Shown one piece after another: positions 17,134 through 25,653 of a DNA stretch of 64,000 nt. The notes beneath the pieces are model-generated. The model had not been told where the DNA came from and searched no databases. It was given only the letters and a program-made list of their open reading frames with translations. The translations under genes were made by a program, and so were the position numbers. The DNA lies in NCBI RefSeq assembly GCF_900108315.1, contig NZ_FNVB01000002.1, positions 1,731,879-1,795,878 on the forward strand, given 5' to 3'. The stretch's first letter is position 1. Every line of letters begins with the position of its first letter. The DNA is from Saccharopolyspora kobensis (lineage in GTDB: Bacteria > Actinomycetota > Actinomycetes > Mycobacteriales > Pseudonocardiaceae).

Positions 17134-18058
17134 CCTTCATCCTCCGCGACGTGAACGCCAGGTACCCGGCGGTGACCACCAGCAGGAACAGCAGCAGCAG
17201 CGCGGACATCGCCGAGCCCAGGCCGAAGTTCCAGGTGAGGAACGAGCTGCTGTAGATGTGGATGGACAGCAGGTTCGCCGCGCCCGGCACCGACTTGTCG
17301 AACAGCAGGTAGGCCACGTTGAAGTCGTTGAACGTCCACAGGAAGAGCACGAGCACCAGCACCTGGTTGACCGGGCGCAGCATCGGCAGCGTGATCGAGC
17401 GGAACTGCTGCCACGGGCCCGCCCCGTCCACTGTGGCCGATTCGTGCACGTCGGACGGGATGGACTGCATGCCGGCCATCAGCGCCAGGAACGCGAACGG
17501 CCACAGCCGCCACACCGCGGTGATCACCAGACTGAGGAACGCGTTGTCGCCCAGCAGCCAGAACGTGCCGCCGCCGAGCCCGAGGTCGGCGAGCACGGTG
17601 TTCACCATGCCGTCGCTGCGGTCCAGCATGAACTTCCAGATCAGCACCGCGGTGTAGACCGGCAGCGCGTAGGGCACCAGGAACAGCGCTCGCAGCACGG
17701 CGCGGCCGGGGAAGGACCGCTGGAGCAGCGTGGCGGCGAACATGCCCAGCGCCCAGGAGATCGCGACCGTCAGCACCGCGAAGGCGCAGGTGATCAGGAA
17801 CGAGTGCAGCAGCTCGGCCCCGACCGCCCCGTTGAAGTCGATCGCGAACCGGTAGTTGTCCAATCCCGCGAACGGCGCCCGGATCCAGTTGCGCACGTGG
17901 AACTGCGTCAGCTCCAGCACGCTCATCCACAGCCCGCCCAGCATCGGCACCAGGTGCACCAGCAGCTCGAAGGCCAGCGCGGGCGCCAGCAGCAGGTACG
18001 GCAGCGCCCGCCTGCTGGGCGTCCACTTGCGGCGTTCGGCGCGTGTCGGAGTCGTCAT
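17126..18058 (-). CDS. Sugar ABC transporter permease, MalF/CUT1 type
   Basis: 310 aa, six predicted membrane segments after a basic N-terminus (RAERRKWTPSRRALPYLLL). The EAA-type loop is VHESATVDGAGPWQQFRSITLP. It pairs with the MalG-type permease and overlaps the binding-protein gene by 4 bp (ATGA), so expression is coupled. MalF-type subunits help set substrate specificity. Confidence 0.92.
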   Translation of the reverse strand: MTTPTRAERRKWTPSRRALPYLLLAPALAFELLVHLVPMLGGLWMSVLELTQFHVRNWIRAPFAGLDNYRFAIDFNGAVGAELLHSFLITCAFAVLTVAISWALGMFAATLLQRSFPGRAVLRALFLVPYALPVYTAVLIWKFMLDRSDGMVNTVLADLGLGGGTFWLLGDNAFLSLVITAVWRLWPFAFLALMAGMQSIPSDVHESATVDGAGPWQQFRSITLPMLRPVNQVLVLVLFLWTFNDFNVAYLLFDKSVPGAANLLSIHIYSSSFLTWNFGLGSAMSALLLLFLLVVTAGYLAFTSRRMKDV

Positions 18059-19365
18059 CCGCCGCTCCCCCGCATCTTCTGCTCGGCGTCGGACAGCGCT
18101 TCGCGCACCTCCGCAGCGCCGACCTGCCGACCGGTGGCGATCTCGGCGAACAGGTCGCGCATCGCAGCGCCGACGGTGGTCTCGAAGTGCGCCTCGTTGG
18201 GGATCATCGGCACCGTTTCCGAGCCGGTGGCCAGCACTTCGCGGAAGACCTGGTTCTTCGGCGTGTGGAACGCGGGATGGCCGTAGGCGTCCTCGACGAC
18301 CGGCAGCGTGCCGTACTGGTCGTTGAGGATCGCCTGCTCCTCGGCGCTGGTCAGGAACTCCACCAGCGCCAGGGCCTGCTCGCGGCGCGGGCTGTCGGCG
18401 AAGACCGCGACGTTCGACCCGGCGACGTGGCTGCGCACCGCGCGCCCGCCCGGCGGCAGCGGATCCGGCACCGGCAGCGGCACGACGCCGTAAGCCTCGT
18501 CGGGCATGCCGTTCTCCTGCAGCGTCGGGATGACGCTGTTCTGCGCGATGAGCATCGCGGCTCTGCCGTTGGTGAAGTTCGACGCAGCACCCGAGGCGTT
18601 GCCCTCCTCGGCGTCGTCCGGGCTCACCACTCCTTCGGCGCCCATCAGGTCGACGTACTGCCGCACCGCGGCGACCGCTTCCGGTGAGGTGAAGGTGGCG
18701 TTGCCGCGCTCATCGATCAGGTGGGTGCCCTGCTGGCGGCCGAACATGAACGCGAAGTGCGCGTTCTCGGTGTAGCTGGCGCCTGCGATGGTCAGACCCC
18801 AGCGGTCGCGCGCCGGATCGGTCAGCCGCTTGGCGGCGACGAGGAACTCCTGCCAGTCGCGCGGCGGGTCGATGCCGGCTTCGGCGAAGCGCGCCTTGTC
18901 GTAGAACAGGCCGTAGGACAACCCGTACAGCGGCAGCGACGACGGCGCCCGGCCGGGCATGCCGGTGGAGCTCATGCTGCTGTCCAGGAAGCGGTCCCGG
19001 CCGCCGAAGCGGTCCATCAGCGGATCGTCGAAGGGCACGAACGCGCCGGTCGCCTGCAGCGAGGCGGCCCAGGTGTTGCCGAGGTTCACCACGTCCGGGG
19101 CGACTCCGGAGGTCGCCGCGCCGAGGATCCGGTTGAGCAGGTCGGACCAGCCGATGACCTCGACGTCGACCTCGATCCCGGTGCGCTCGGTGAACTTGGC
19201 CAGTTCCGCGCCGAGGATGCGCAGGTCCTGTTCGGAGCTCTTGCCCTGGTTGCTGGCCCAGTAGGTGATGCGGTGGGAGTTCTCGGCCGGTGGTGCGCAG
19301 CCGGTGAGCATGGCGGTGATCAGCGTCGCGATCAACGACACCGCCGCGAGCGAGCGTTTGTCCAC
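18055..19365 (-). CDS. Sugar ABC transporter substrate-binding lipoprotein
   Basis: 436 aa. Type II signal peptide: basic start MDKRSL, hydrophobic core, lipobox LTGC with the modified Cys at about residue 23. The mature part has the family 1 solute-binding fold (ITYWASNQGKSSEQDLRIL, WAASLQATGAFVPFDD, AKRLTDPARDRWGL). It captures an oligosaccharide outside the membrane and delivers it to the two permeases. First gene of the operon; a perfect LacI-type palindrome lies about 60 bp upstream of its start. Confidence 0.93.
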   Translation of the reverse strand: MDKRSLAAVSLIATLITAMLTGCAPPAENSHRITYWASNQGKSSEQDLRILGAELAKFTERTGIEVDVEVIGWSDLLNRILGAATSGVAPDVVNLGNTWAASLQATGAFVPFDDPLMDRFGGRDRFLDSSMSSTGMPGRAPSSLPLYGLSYGLFYDKARFAEAGIDPPRDWQEFLVAAKRLTDPARDRWGLTIAGASYTENAHFAFMFGRQQGTHLIDERGNATFTSPEAVAAVRQYVDLMGAEGVVSPDDAEEGNASGAASNFTNGRAAMLIAQNSVIPTLQENGMPDEAYGVVPLPVPDPLPPGGRAVRSHVAGSNVAVFADSPRREQALALVEFLTSAEEQAILNDQYGTLPVVEDAYGHPAFHTPKNQVFREVLATGSETVPMIPNEAHFETTVGAAMRDLFAEIATGRQVGAAEVREALSDAEQKMRGSGG

Positions 19366-19423
19366 GAAACGACTCCTCGTGCTTGTCGGGCCCGTCGTTG
19401 GACCCGCCGATCAAGCTAGGGAC

Positions 19424-19435
19424 TTAACCGGTTAA
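19424..19435. promoter_or_regulatory. LacI-type operator
   Basis: Perfect 12 bp palindrome TTAACCGGTTAA with the central CG typical of LacI-family sites. It sits between the end of the LacI gene and the start of the substrate-binding protein gene, in the promoter region of the ABC operon. Confidence 0.75.
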
Positions 19436-19468
19436 TCAGAAGAGTCGAAAACCGCCGTTATCGGGTCG

Positions 19469-20485
19469 TTAACTTCCGGGCGCAGCTGTGCTGGCCCGCG
19501 GTACGAGCCGCCGGGACGACAGCTCGCCCTCCTCGACCGCACCCGTTTCGACCAGTTCGAGCAGCATCCGCGCGGCGGTCGCGGCGTCCTTGGCCACTCC
19601 GTGCGCGAACGCGGTCACCGCCGGGCGCACCACGCGGCACAGCATCGAGTCGTCCCACGCCAGCACCGAGAGCTCGGCGGGCACCGCGACGCCGAGCTCC
19701 TCCGCGCCGGCCACCGCGGCCACCGCCATCACGTCGTTGTCGTAGACGATCGCGGTCGGCCGGTCGCGGGCCGCGAGCAGCCGCCGGGTGGCCCGCATCC
19801 CGCTCTCCTCGGTGTAATCGCCGGATGCCCGGCTGATCACGACGCCGTCGTACTCCCGCGCCGCGGCGCGCAGCGCCTCCTCGCGGCGCACGGTGTGCTG
19901 CAGGCTTCGCGGCCCCTGCACGTGCCCGATGCGCCGGTGCCCGAGTCCGGCCAGGTGCGCGAGAGCGGTTCGCGCGACGTCGTTCTCGTTGACCAGCAGC
20001 ACGGAACTTCCGGGCATCGCCTCCGCGGTGCCGAAGAAGACCGTGGGAGTGCCCAGCTCCCGCAGCAGTCGCGGGCGCGGGTCCGCCGCCCGCAGATCGG
20101 TCACCACCACGCCGTCCACGCGCCGCTCGGCCCACCACCGCTGGTAGGTCGCCAGTTCCGTCGCGGTGTCGGCGACCAGCGCGAGCTGGAGCGACACCCC
20201 GTGCTCGGAGAGCGTCTGCTCCAGCCCGGCGACCATCTGCATGAAGAACGGTTCGGTGTGCAGCACTTCGGGCGAGCGGGCCAGCACGATGCCCACGCTG
20301 GCCGCGCGGTCGCTGGAGAGCGCACGAGCGGCGCTGCTGGCCCGCCACCCGAGTTCGGCGGCGACTTCGAGGATGCGCTCGCGGGTCTGCGGGGACACGC
20401 CACCACGACCGTTGAGCGCGTAGGAGACCGCGGCCTTGGAAACACCGACCTCGCGGGCGATGTCGATGATCGTCGGCCGCTTCAA
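19469..20485 (-). CDS. LacI-family transcriptional repressor
   Basis: 338 aa. The N-terminal helix-turn-helix and hinge are MKRPTIIDIAREVGVSKAAV and WRASSAARALSSDRA, followed by a periplasmic-binding-protein-like sensor domain (ASVGIVLARSP, RRIGHVQGP, AVPAELSVLAWDDS). It should repress the downstream sugar ABC/glycoside hydrolase operon through the TTAACCGGTTAA site 100 bp away. The inducer would be the imported sugar or its product. Same strand as the operon, directly upstream. Confidence 0.94.
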   Translation of the reverse strand: MKRPTIIDIAREVGVSKAAVSYALNGRGGVSPQTRERILEVAAELGWRASSAARALSSDRAASVGIVLARSPEVLHTEPFFMQMVAGLEQTLSEHGVSLQLALVADTATELATYQRWWAERRVDGVVVTDLRAADPRPRLLRELGTPTVFFGTAEAMPGSSVLLVNENDVARTALAHLAGLGHRRIGHVQGPRSLQHTVRREEALRAAAREYDGVVISRASGDYTEESGMRATRRLLAARDRPTAIVYDNDVMAVAAVAGAEELGVAVPAELSVLAWDDSMLCRVVRPAVTAFAHGVAKDAATAARMLLELVETGAVEEGELSSRRLVPRASTAAPGS

Positions 20486-20856
20486 CCCGGCCTCCTCCCC
20501 ACGCCTCGCCAGAGCTGCCGGATCCCGGCGAGCAATGGTAGCTGGCGGCCCTGCAACCGCACTCGATCAGTCCGATGGTCGTTCGCCGCCTCAACGGCGG
20601 GACGCTGTCACCGTCCACCAGCGGCGGACCGGTGCCCGCGGATCCCGTCCAGGAGATAAGCGGTGCGGCGGTCGCAGTCGCTCCGGGAAGGCCACCGGCA
20701 TGATCGTGGTCACCGGCGGGCTGGGCAGCGCCACCGTCGAGAACCTCCTCGACCGCGTACCCGCGGAGCCCAACAGCGCTGCCGACCGGCTCGCGGGCCA
20801 CGCCGCCGCCTCAAGCGCTCCCGCGCCGATCGTGACCCGGTCTGCTCCCTGCCCCC
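20486..20856. other. 371 bp gap between LacI and MetI genes
   Basis: No intact gene. It must hold the LacI promoter on the minus strand. On the plus strand it carries what looks like a broken N-terminus of an NmrA-type oxidoreductase (annotated separately). No clear terminator hairpin for the met operon was seen. Confidence 0.5.
20700..20804 (+). pseudogene. Remnant of an NmrA/QorB-type NAD(P)-binding oxidoreductase
   Basis: From ATG 20700, with GGGAAGG upstream, the frame reads MIVVTGGLGSATVENLLDRV and then PAEPNSAADRLAGHA. This resembles the first 35 residues of NmrA-like quinone oxidoreductases (MIVVTGATG..G..TVE.LL.RVP) with two residues missing in the nucleotide-binding loop. The match then stops and the remaining 200-plus residues are absent. 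I read it as a decayed gene left between the LacI and met units. The similarity is short, so chance cannot be excluded. Confidence 0.4.
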
Positions 20857-21519
20857 TCAGCGCCGCAACGCCTTGCGGGACAACCAGTTCCCGAGGTACT
20901 GGGCGGCTTGCACCAGCACGATGATGATCACCACCGCGATCACCGTGACGGTCCAGTCGTAGCGCTGGTAGCCGTAGCTGATGGCGAAGTCGCCGAGCCC
21001 GCCGCCGCCGACCGCGCCGGCCACCGCCGTCATGTCCACCACGGCGACGAAGACGAAGGTGTAGCCGAGGATCAGCGGACCCAGCGCCTCCGGCACCAGC
21101 AGCGTGGTGATGATCCGCAGCGGGCTCGCGCCCATCGCGCGGGCCGCCTCGATGACGCCCGGGTCGATGGTGACCAGGTTCTGCTCCACGATCCGGGAGA
21201 TGCCGAAGGTGGCCGCAACGATCAGCGCGAAGGTCGCCGCCGAGGTGCCCAGCGTGGTGCCGACGACCTTGATGGTCAGCGGCCCGATGGCGGTGATGAA
21301 GATGATGAACGGGATCGGCCGGATGATGTTCACCAGCACGTTGAGCGCCGTGAACACCAGCCGGTTGGCCAGGATCCCGCCCGCCCTGGTGGTGTAGAGG
21401 GCGATGCCGAGCAGCAGGCCGAGCAGCCCGCCGACGAGCATCGTCGCCAGCACCATCCACACGGTCTGGCCGATCGAGGTGAGCAGCACCGGCCCGATGG
21501 TCTGCCAGTCGATGGTCAC
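20857..21519 (-). CDS. metI: Methionine ABC transporter permease
   Basis: 220 aa, five to six membrane segments. It matches MetI: RPIPFIIFITAIGPLT, and EAARAMGASPLRIITTLLVPEAL is the EAA loop contacting the ATPase. GGGGLGDFAISYGYQRYD is a MetI hallmark. It forms the membrane channel of the D/L-methionine importer with MetN and MetQ. Overlaps metN by 4 bp and is last in the operon. Confidence 0.94.
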   Translation of the reverse strand: MTIDWQTIGPVLLTSIGQTVWMVLATMLVGGLLGLLLGIALYTTRAGGILANRLVFTALNVLVNIIRPIPFIIFITAIGPLTIKVVGTTLGTSAATFALIVAATFGISRIVEQNLVTIDPGVIEAARAMGASPLRIITTLLVPEALGPLILGYTFVFVAVVDMTAVAGAVGGGGLGDFAISYGYQRYDWTVTVIAVVIIIVLVQAAQYLGNWLSRKALRR

Positions 21520-22541
21520 GCGGTCAGCTCCTCGATCTCGGTGGTGCGGCGCAGCTCGGCGATCACCGCGTCCACATCGGACTCCGCGCCGAGCAGTTCC
21601 AGGGTCAGCCGCCCCAGCTGCACGCCGCCGAGCTCTTTGAGCCCGCCGTCGACGATCTCGAAGCGCACCTGGTGGCGGCTCACCGCTTCGGAGAGCGCCG
21701 CACCGACGCGGCGGTCGTCGCGCAGGTGCGCGGTGATGAGCCGACCGGTGTGCCGGGCTCGGAGCCGGTCGAGGCGCTCGCCGCCGGGCCGGTCGGGCAG
21801 CACCGTTTCCACGAACCGGCGGGCGGTCTCGGTCTTGGGCGTGGCGAAGACGTCCAGCACGCTGCCCTGCTCGACGACGCGGCCGGAGTCCAGCACCGCC
21901 ACCCGGTCGGCGATCTCGCGGACCACCTCCATCTCGTGGGTGATCACCACGATCGTCACGCCGAGCTCGGTGTTGACGCGCTTGAGCAGCCGCAGCACCT
22001 CACCGGTGGTCTCCGGGTCGAGCGCGCTGGTGGACTCGTCGGCGAGCAGGATCTTCGGGTTGGTGGCCAGCGCGCGGGCGATGCCCACCCGCTGCTTCTG
22101 CCCGCCGGAGAGCTGGTCGGGGTAGCTCCACGCCTTGTCGGCGATGCCGACGAAGTGCAGCAGCTCGGCGACGCGCCGCTGCCTGCTCTCCTTGTCCCAG
22201 CCCGCCACCTTCAGCGGGTAGGCGACGTTGCCGAACACCGTCCGGGAGCGCATCAGGTTGAACTGCTGGAAGATCATGCCGATGTCGCGGCGGAGTTCGC
22301 GCAGCCGCCGCTCCGGCAGCCCGGTGATGTCGGTGCCGTCGACCAGTAGGCTGCCGGAGCTCACCGGCTCCAGCGCGTTGATCAGCCGGACCAGGGTGCT
22401 CTTGCCCGCTCCGGAGTAGCCGATGACCGCGAACACGTCGCCGGCCTCGATGGAGAGGTCGATCCCGGTCAGCGCGGTCACCGACCGCGCTCCGGTGCCG
22501 AAGGTCTTGCCGACCTGCCGGAACTCGACGATCGGGGTCAC
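21516..22541 (-). CDS. metN: Methionine ABC transporter ATP-binding protein
   Basis: 341 aa. Walker A GYSGAGKSTL, signature LSGGQKQRVGIARAL, Walker B ILLADESTSALD, then an approximately 80-residue C-terminal NIL domain (GAALSEAVSRHQVRFEIVDG). In MetN the NIL domain binds methionine and inhibits transport when the cell is replete. ATGA overlaps on both sides show tight coupling to metQ and metI. Confidence 0.95.
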   Translation of the reverse strand: MTPIVEFRQVGKTFGTGARSVTALTGIDLSIEAGDVFAVIGYSGAGKSTLVRLINALEPVSSGSLLVDGTDITGLPERRLRELRRDIGMIFQQFNLMRSRTVFGNVAYPLKVAGWDKESRQRRVAELLHFVGIADKAWSYPDQLSGGQKQRVGIARALATNPKILLADESTSALDPETTGEVLRLLKRVNTELGVTIVVITHEMEVVREIADRVAVLDSGRVVEQGSVLDVFATPKTETARRFVETVLPDRPGGERLDRLRARHTGRLITAHLRDDRRVGAALSEAVSRHQVRFEIVDGGLKELGGVQLGRLTLELLGAESDVDAVIAELRRTTEIEELTA

Positions 22542-23482
22542 TTCGCGCCCCGCACGGTCTCGGTCAGCCCGGCCAGGATGCCTTCCAGCTCGGCCTGCGT
22601 GCGGTCGACGCTCACCGAGGTGCCCTTGGAGTCGGCGAGGACCTGGTCGGCGACGCGCTTGTCCCGGTAGAGCTCCACGAGCTCGTGGTAGACCGGGTTG
22701 TCCTTGTCCTCGGCGCGGGTGACGAAGACGTTGATGTAGGGCGCCGCGTCGGGGCTGTTCGGGTCGTCGCCGAACAGCGCCGCGCTCGGGTCGAGGTCGG
22801 CGTCGAGGGCGAAGTTGTTGTTCACGATCGCCCCGTCCACCGACGGCAGCGAGGCCACGGTCTGCGCGGCGTCCACCGGGACCACGGTCACCTTCGACGC
22901 GGCGGTGTCGATGTCGGCCGGGGTGGACAGCACGGTGCCGCCGCCCTTGAGCTTGATCAGCCCGGCCTGCTGGAGCACCAGCAGTGCGCGCGCCTGGTTG
23001 GTCTTGTCGTTGGGCACCGCCACGGTGCCGCCCTGCGGGATGGCGGCGACGTCGGTGTGCTTCTGCGAGTACAGGCTCAGCGGCACCACGTAGCTGGAGC
23101 CGATCGGCGTGAGCGTGTCGTCGTTGGACACGTCGTAGTTGGCCAGGAACAGCACGTGCTGGAAGAGGTTGAGGTCGATCTGCCGCTGCGACAGCGCCGG
23201 GTTGGCCTGGTGGTAGTCGCTGAAGTTGACCGTTTCCAGGTCGATTCCCCGCTCGGCGGCGAGCTCCTTGTAGGTCTTCCAGTACTCCTTGCTGGCGTCG
23301 GTGACGCCGATGCGCACCTTGGTCCGCCCGGCGGCGGTGTCGTCGGATCCGGAGTTGACCGCGTAGAGCACAGCGGCCACCACCGCGATCAGGACGACGG
23401 CGATCACCGCCACCGCACCCCCGCGCCGGCGCGGTTTCTCCGGCAGTCCCAGATCGGCGGGAGTGGCGTCGTTGTCGGACAT
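22538..23482 (-). CDS. metQ: Methionine-binding protein, membrane-anchored MetQ/NlpA type
   Basis: 314 aa from ATG 23482. The mature part matches MetQ/NlpA (IGVTDASKEYWKTYKELA, NLFQHVLFLANYD, IPQGGTVAVPNDKTNQARAL). The N-terminus is unusual: a 20-residue charged cytosolic stretch, RRRGG, then one hydrophobic helix (AVAVIAVVLIAVVAAVLYAV) with no lipobox cysteine. It is probably held by an uncleaved signal anchor rather than as a lipoprotein. First gene of metQNI. No recognised SAM riboswitch was seen in its 250 bp upstream region. Confidence 0.92.
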   Translation of the reverse strand: MSDNDATPADLGLPEKPRRRGGAVAVIAVVLIAVVAAVLYAVNSGSDDTAAGRTKVRIGVTDASKEYWKTYKELAAERGIDLETVNFSDYHQANPALSQRQIDLNLFQHVLFLANYDVSNDDTLTPIGSSYVVPLSLYSQKHTDVAAIPQGGTVAVPNDKTNQARALLVLQQAGLIKLKGGGTVLSTPADIDTAASKVTVVPVDAAQTVASLPSVDGAIVNNNFALDADLDPSAALFGDDPNSPDAAPYINVFVTRAEDKDNPVYHELVELYRDKRVADQVLADSKGTSVSVDRTQAELEGILAGLTETVRGAK

Positions 23483-23631
23483 GGCAGGCCCTTTCAGGTG
23501 TCGATCACTTCGCGGACACCTTGCAGCACCGGGTCGGCCTGCCCGAAATCGTTTCAGGATCTGGGTGGAAACGGCGCGATTTGCCGTTCGGCCCCCGGTT
23601 GTGGTAGCGCGATCATCAACCATCTGGCGGA

Positions 23632-23643
23632 TTGTCCAGACCA
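23632..23643. promoter_or_regulatory. DasR-like operator (dre)
   Basis: TTGTCCAGACCA, reverse TGGTCTGGACAA, differs at two positions from the core TGGTCTAGACCA recognised by DasR, the GntR repressor of N-acetylglucosamine metabolism in actinomycetes. It lies about 90 bp before the GH84 N-acetylglucosaminidase start, exactly where a regulator of that gene would bind, and could also affect metQ. Confidence 0.55.
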
Positions 23644-23735
23644 TTTGACGCGGTGTTGGGTTGTCCCACGATCGCGACCGGTTTGTCCGCTGCGACGGCC
23701 TGGCCCGCGACGCCCCCGACCCTGGAGGAGGAGAG

Positions 23736-25646
23736 TTGATCCGCTCCGTTCTCGGCCTCGCCGGCGCCGCGCTGCTGGCGGCCGGCGCGTCCGCTCCGGC
23801 GACCGCCGACCCGGACTCCCCGCTGCCCCAGATCACCCCGCAGCCGCAGCAGGTCGTGCAGCTCGGCGACGACGTGCCGGTCCCCGAGCGGGTTTCGGTG
23901 GTGGCCGACCGCGAGGTCAGCCAGCCGACCCGCGATCTGCTCGTCGCGGTGCTGCGCGGGGCGGGCGCCGAGGAAGTGGACGTCGTCGACGCCGGCCAGC
24001 AGCCGGATGCGCCGCTGGTGGTGCGGGTGGGCGGCATCGCCACCGACGACATCGCGCGCGGGCTCCAGGACGCCGGCGTCGAGGTGCCGCCCGACCTGCC
24101 CGCCGAGGGCTACGCGCTGGCCGCCAAGGACGGCGCGGTCGTGCTCGGCGGCGCCGACTCCGACGGCGTCTACTACTCCGCGCAGACGCTGCGCCAGCTG
24201 GTGCGCGACCACGGGATCGCCGGGGCCGGGGTCGTCGACCACCCGCTGATGCCGCTGCGCGGCACCATCGAAGGCTTCTTCGGCAGCCCGTGGACGCACG
24301 AGGAGCGCCTGGACCAGCTCGCCTTCTACGGCGACGTGAAGATGAACACCTACATCTACGCGCCGAAGGACGACCCCTACCACCGGGAGCAGTGGCGCGA
24401 CCCGTACCCGGCGGACAAGCTCGCCGAACTCGCCGAGCTGATCGCGCAGAGCGACGCCCACCACGTCAAGTTCACCTTCGCCCTCTCCCCCGGGCTGTCC
24501 ATCTGCTACACCAGCGAGCAGGACTGGCAGGCGCTGATCGCCAAGCTGCAGGCGATGTACGACCTTGGCGTGCGCGCGTTCTCGCTGCCGCTGGACGACA
24601 TCGACTACAACGAGTGGCACTGCGCCGGTGACGAGGCGAAGTACGGCGCGCCGTCGCAGCAGGCGGCGGGGCAGGCGCAGGTGGACCTGCTCAACCGGAT
24701 CCAGCGCGAGTTCATCGACACCCACGAGGGCGCGAAGCCGCTGCAGACGGTGCCCACCGACTACTCCGACACCGCCGACAGCCCGTACAAGAAGACGATT
24801 CGCGAGCAGCTCGACCCGGCGGTGGTGATGATGTGGACCGGCGTCGGGGTGGTCCCGCCGGAGATCACCGTGCCGCAGGCCGAGGAGGCCGCCAAGGTGT
24901 GGGGCCGCAAGGTGTTCGTGTGGGACAACTACCCGGTCAACGACTTCGGCGCGACGGCGGGGCGGCTGCTGCTCGCGCCGTACGCCGAGCGGGAGTCCGG
25001 GCTGCACGAGCAGCTGGCCGGCATCGTGCTCAACCCGATGAACCAGGCCTCGGCGAGCAAGGTCGCCGAGTTCGGCGCGGCCGACTTCTCCTGGAACGAC
25101 ACCGGGTACGACGCGAACCGGGCCTGGCGGGAGGCTGCCCGCTACCTGGCCGGTGGTGATGCGGCGACCACCGAGGCGCTGCTGGCGTTCTTCGACTTGG
25201 AACACCTCTCGCCGACCCTGGAGGGCGAGATCTGGCAGCCGCAGGCTCCGGAGCTGGCGCGCAGGCTCGAGGAGTTCCGCGCGAAGTGGGCCGAGGACAA
25301 GGGCGCGGCGATCGAGGCCCTGCGGCCCTACGCCGAGCTGATCGCCGCGGCACCGCAGCGGATCCGCGACGGCGTGGCCGATCCGGGATTCGTCGCCGAT
25401 GCCGCGCCGTGGCTGGAGGCCACCGACCTGTGGGGTCCGGCGCTGCTGGCCAGCCTGAACGGCCTGCAGTCCCGGGTGGACGGTGACGAGGCCGCCGCGG
25501 AGAAGGCGTTCGCCGAGGCCGCCGAGCTGGCGCGTCAGGCGAGCGAGATCCGCACCATCCCCGGCGAGACGCGCCCGGAGGGGCCGATCAAGGTCGGTGA
25601 CGGGGTGCTGGACACCTTCATCGCCGGCGCGCCTGATCTGCGCTGA
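23736..25646 (+). CDS. Secreted GH84 beta-N-acetylglucosaminidase (hyaluronidase-like)
   Basis: 636 aa from TTG 23736, which follows GGAGGAGGAGAG; starting earlier would hide the signal peptide. Sec signal peptide of about 24 residues ending ASAPATA. Residues about 30-170 are the N-terminal glycohydrolase 20b-like domain. The catalytic GH84 barrel begins at LRGTIEGFFGSPWTHEER and carries the adjacent Asp pair D287-D288 (LPLDDID) used in substrate-assisted cleavage. It would release GlcNAc from glycans outside the cell. The DasR-like site upstream fits GlcNAc control. Converges on the GAF regulator with only 7 bp between. Confidence 0.93.
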   Translation: MIRSVLGLAGAALLAAGASAPATADPDSPLPQITPQPQQVVQLGDDVPVPERVSVVADREVSQPTRDLLVAVLRGAGAEEVDVVDAGQQPDAPLVVRVGGIATDDIARGLQDAGVEVPPDLPAEGYALAAKDGAVVLGGADSDGVYYSAQTLRQLVRDHGIAGAGVVDHPLMPLRGTIEGFFGSPWTHEERLDQLAFYGDVKMNTYIYAPKDDPYHREQWRDPYPADKLAELAELIAQSDAHHVKFTFALSPGLSICYTSEQDWQALIAKLQAMYDLGVRAFSLPLDDIDYNEWHCAGDEAKYGAPSQQAAGQAQVDLLNRIQREFIDTHEGAKPLQTVPTDYSDTADSPYKKTIREQLDPAVVMMWTGVGVVPPEITVPQAEEAAKVWGRKVFVWDNYPVNDFGATAGRLLLAPYAERESGLHEQLAGIVLNPMNQASASKVAEFGAADFSWNDTGYDANRAWREAARYLAGGDAATTEALLAFFDLEHLSPTLEGEIWQPQAPELARRLEEFRAKWAEDKGAAIEALRPYAELIAAAPQRIRDGVADPGFVADAAPWLEATDLWGPALLASLNGLQSRVDGDEAAAEKAFAEAAELARQASEIRTIPGETRPEGPIKVGDGVLDTFIAGAPDLR

Positions 25647-25653
25647 ACCGGGT

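Noticed and set aside
23483..23735. SAM riboswitch upstream of metQ
   Set aside because: No recognisable core elements; the only clear signal is the DasR-like palindrome, which faces the GH84 gene.
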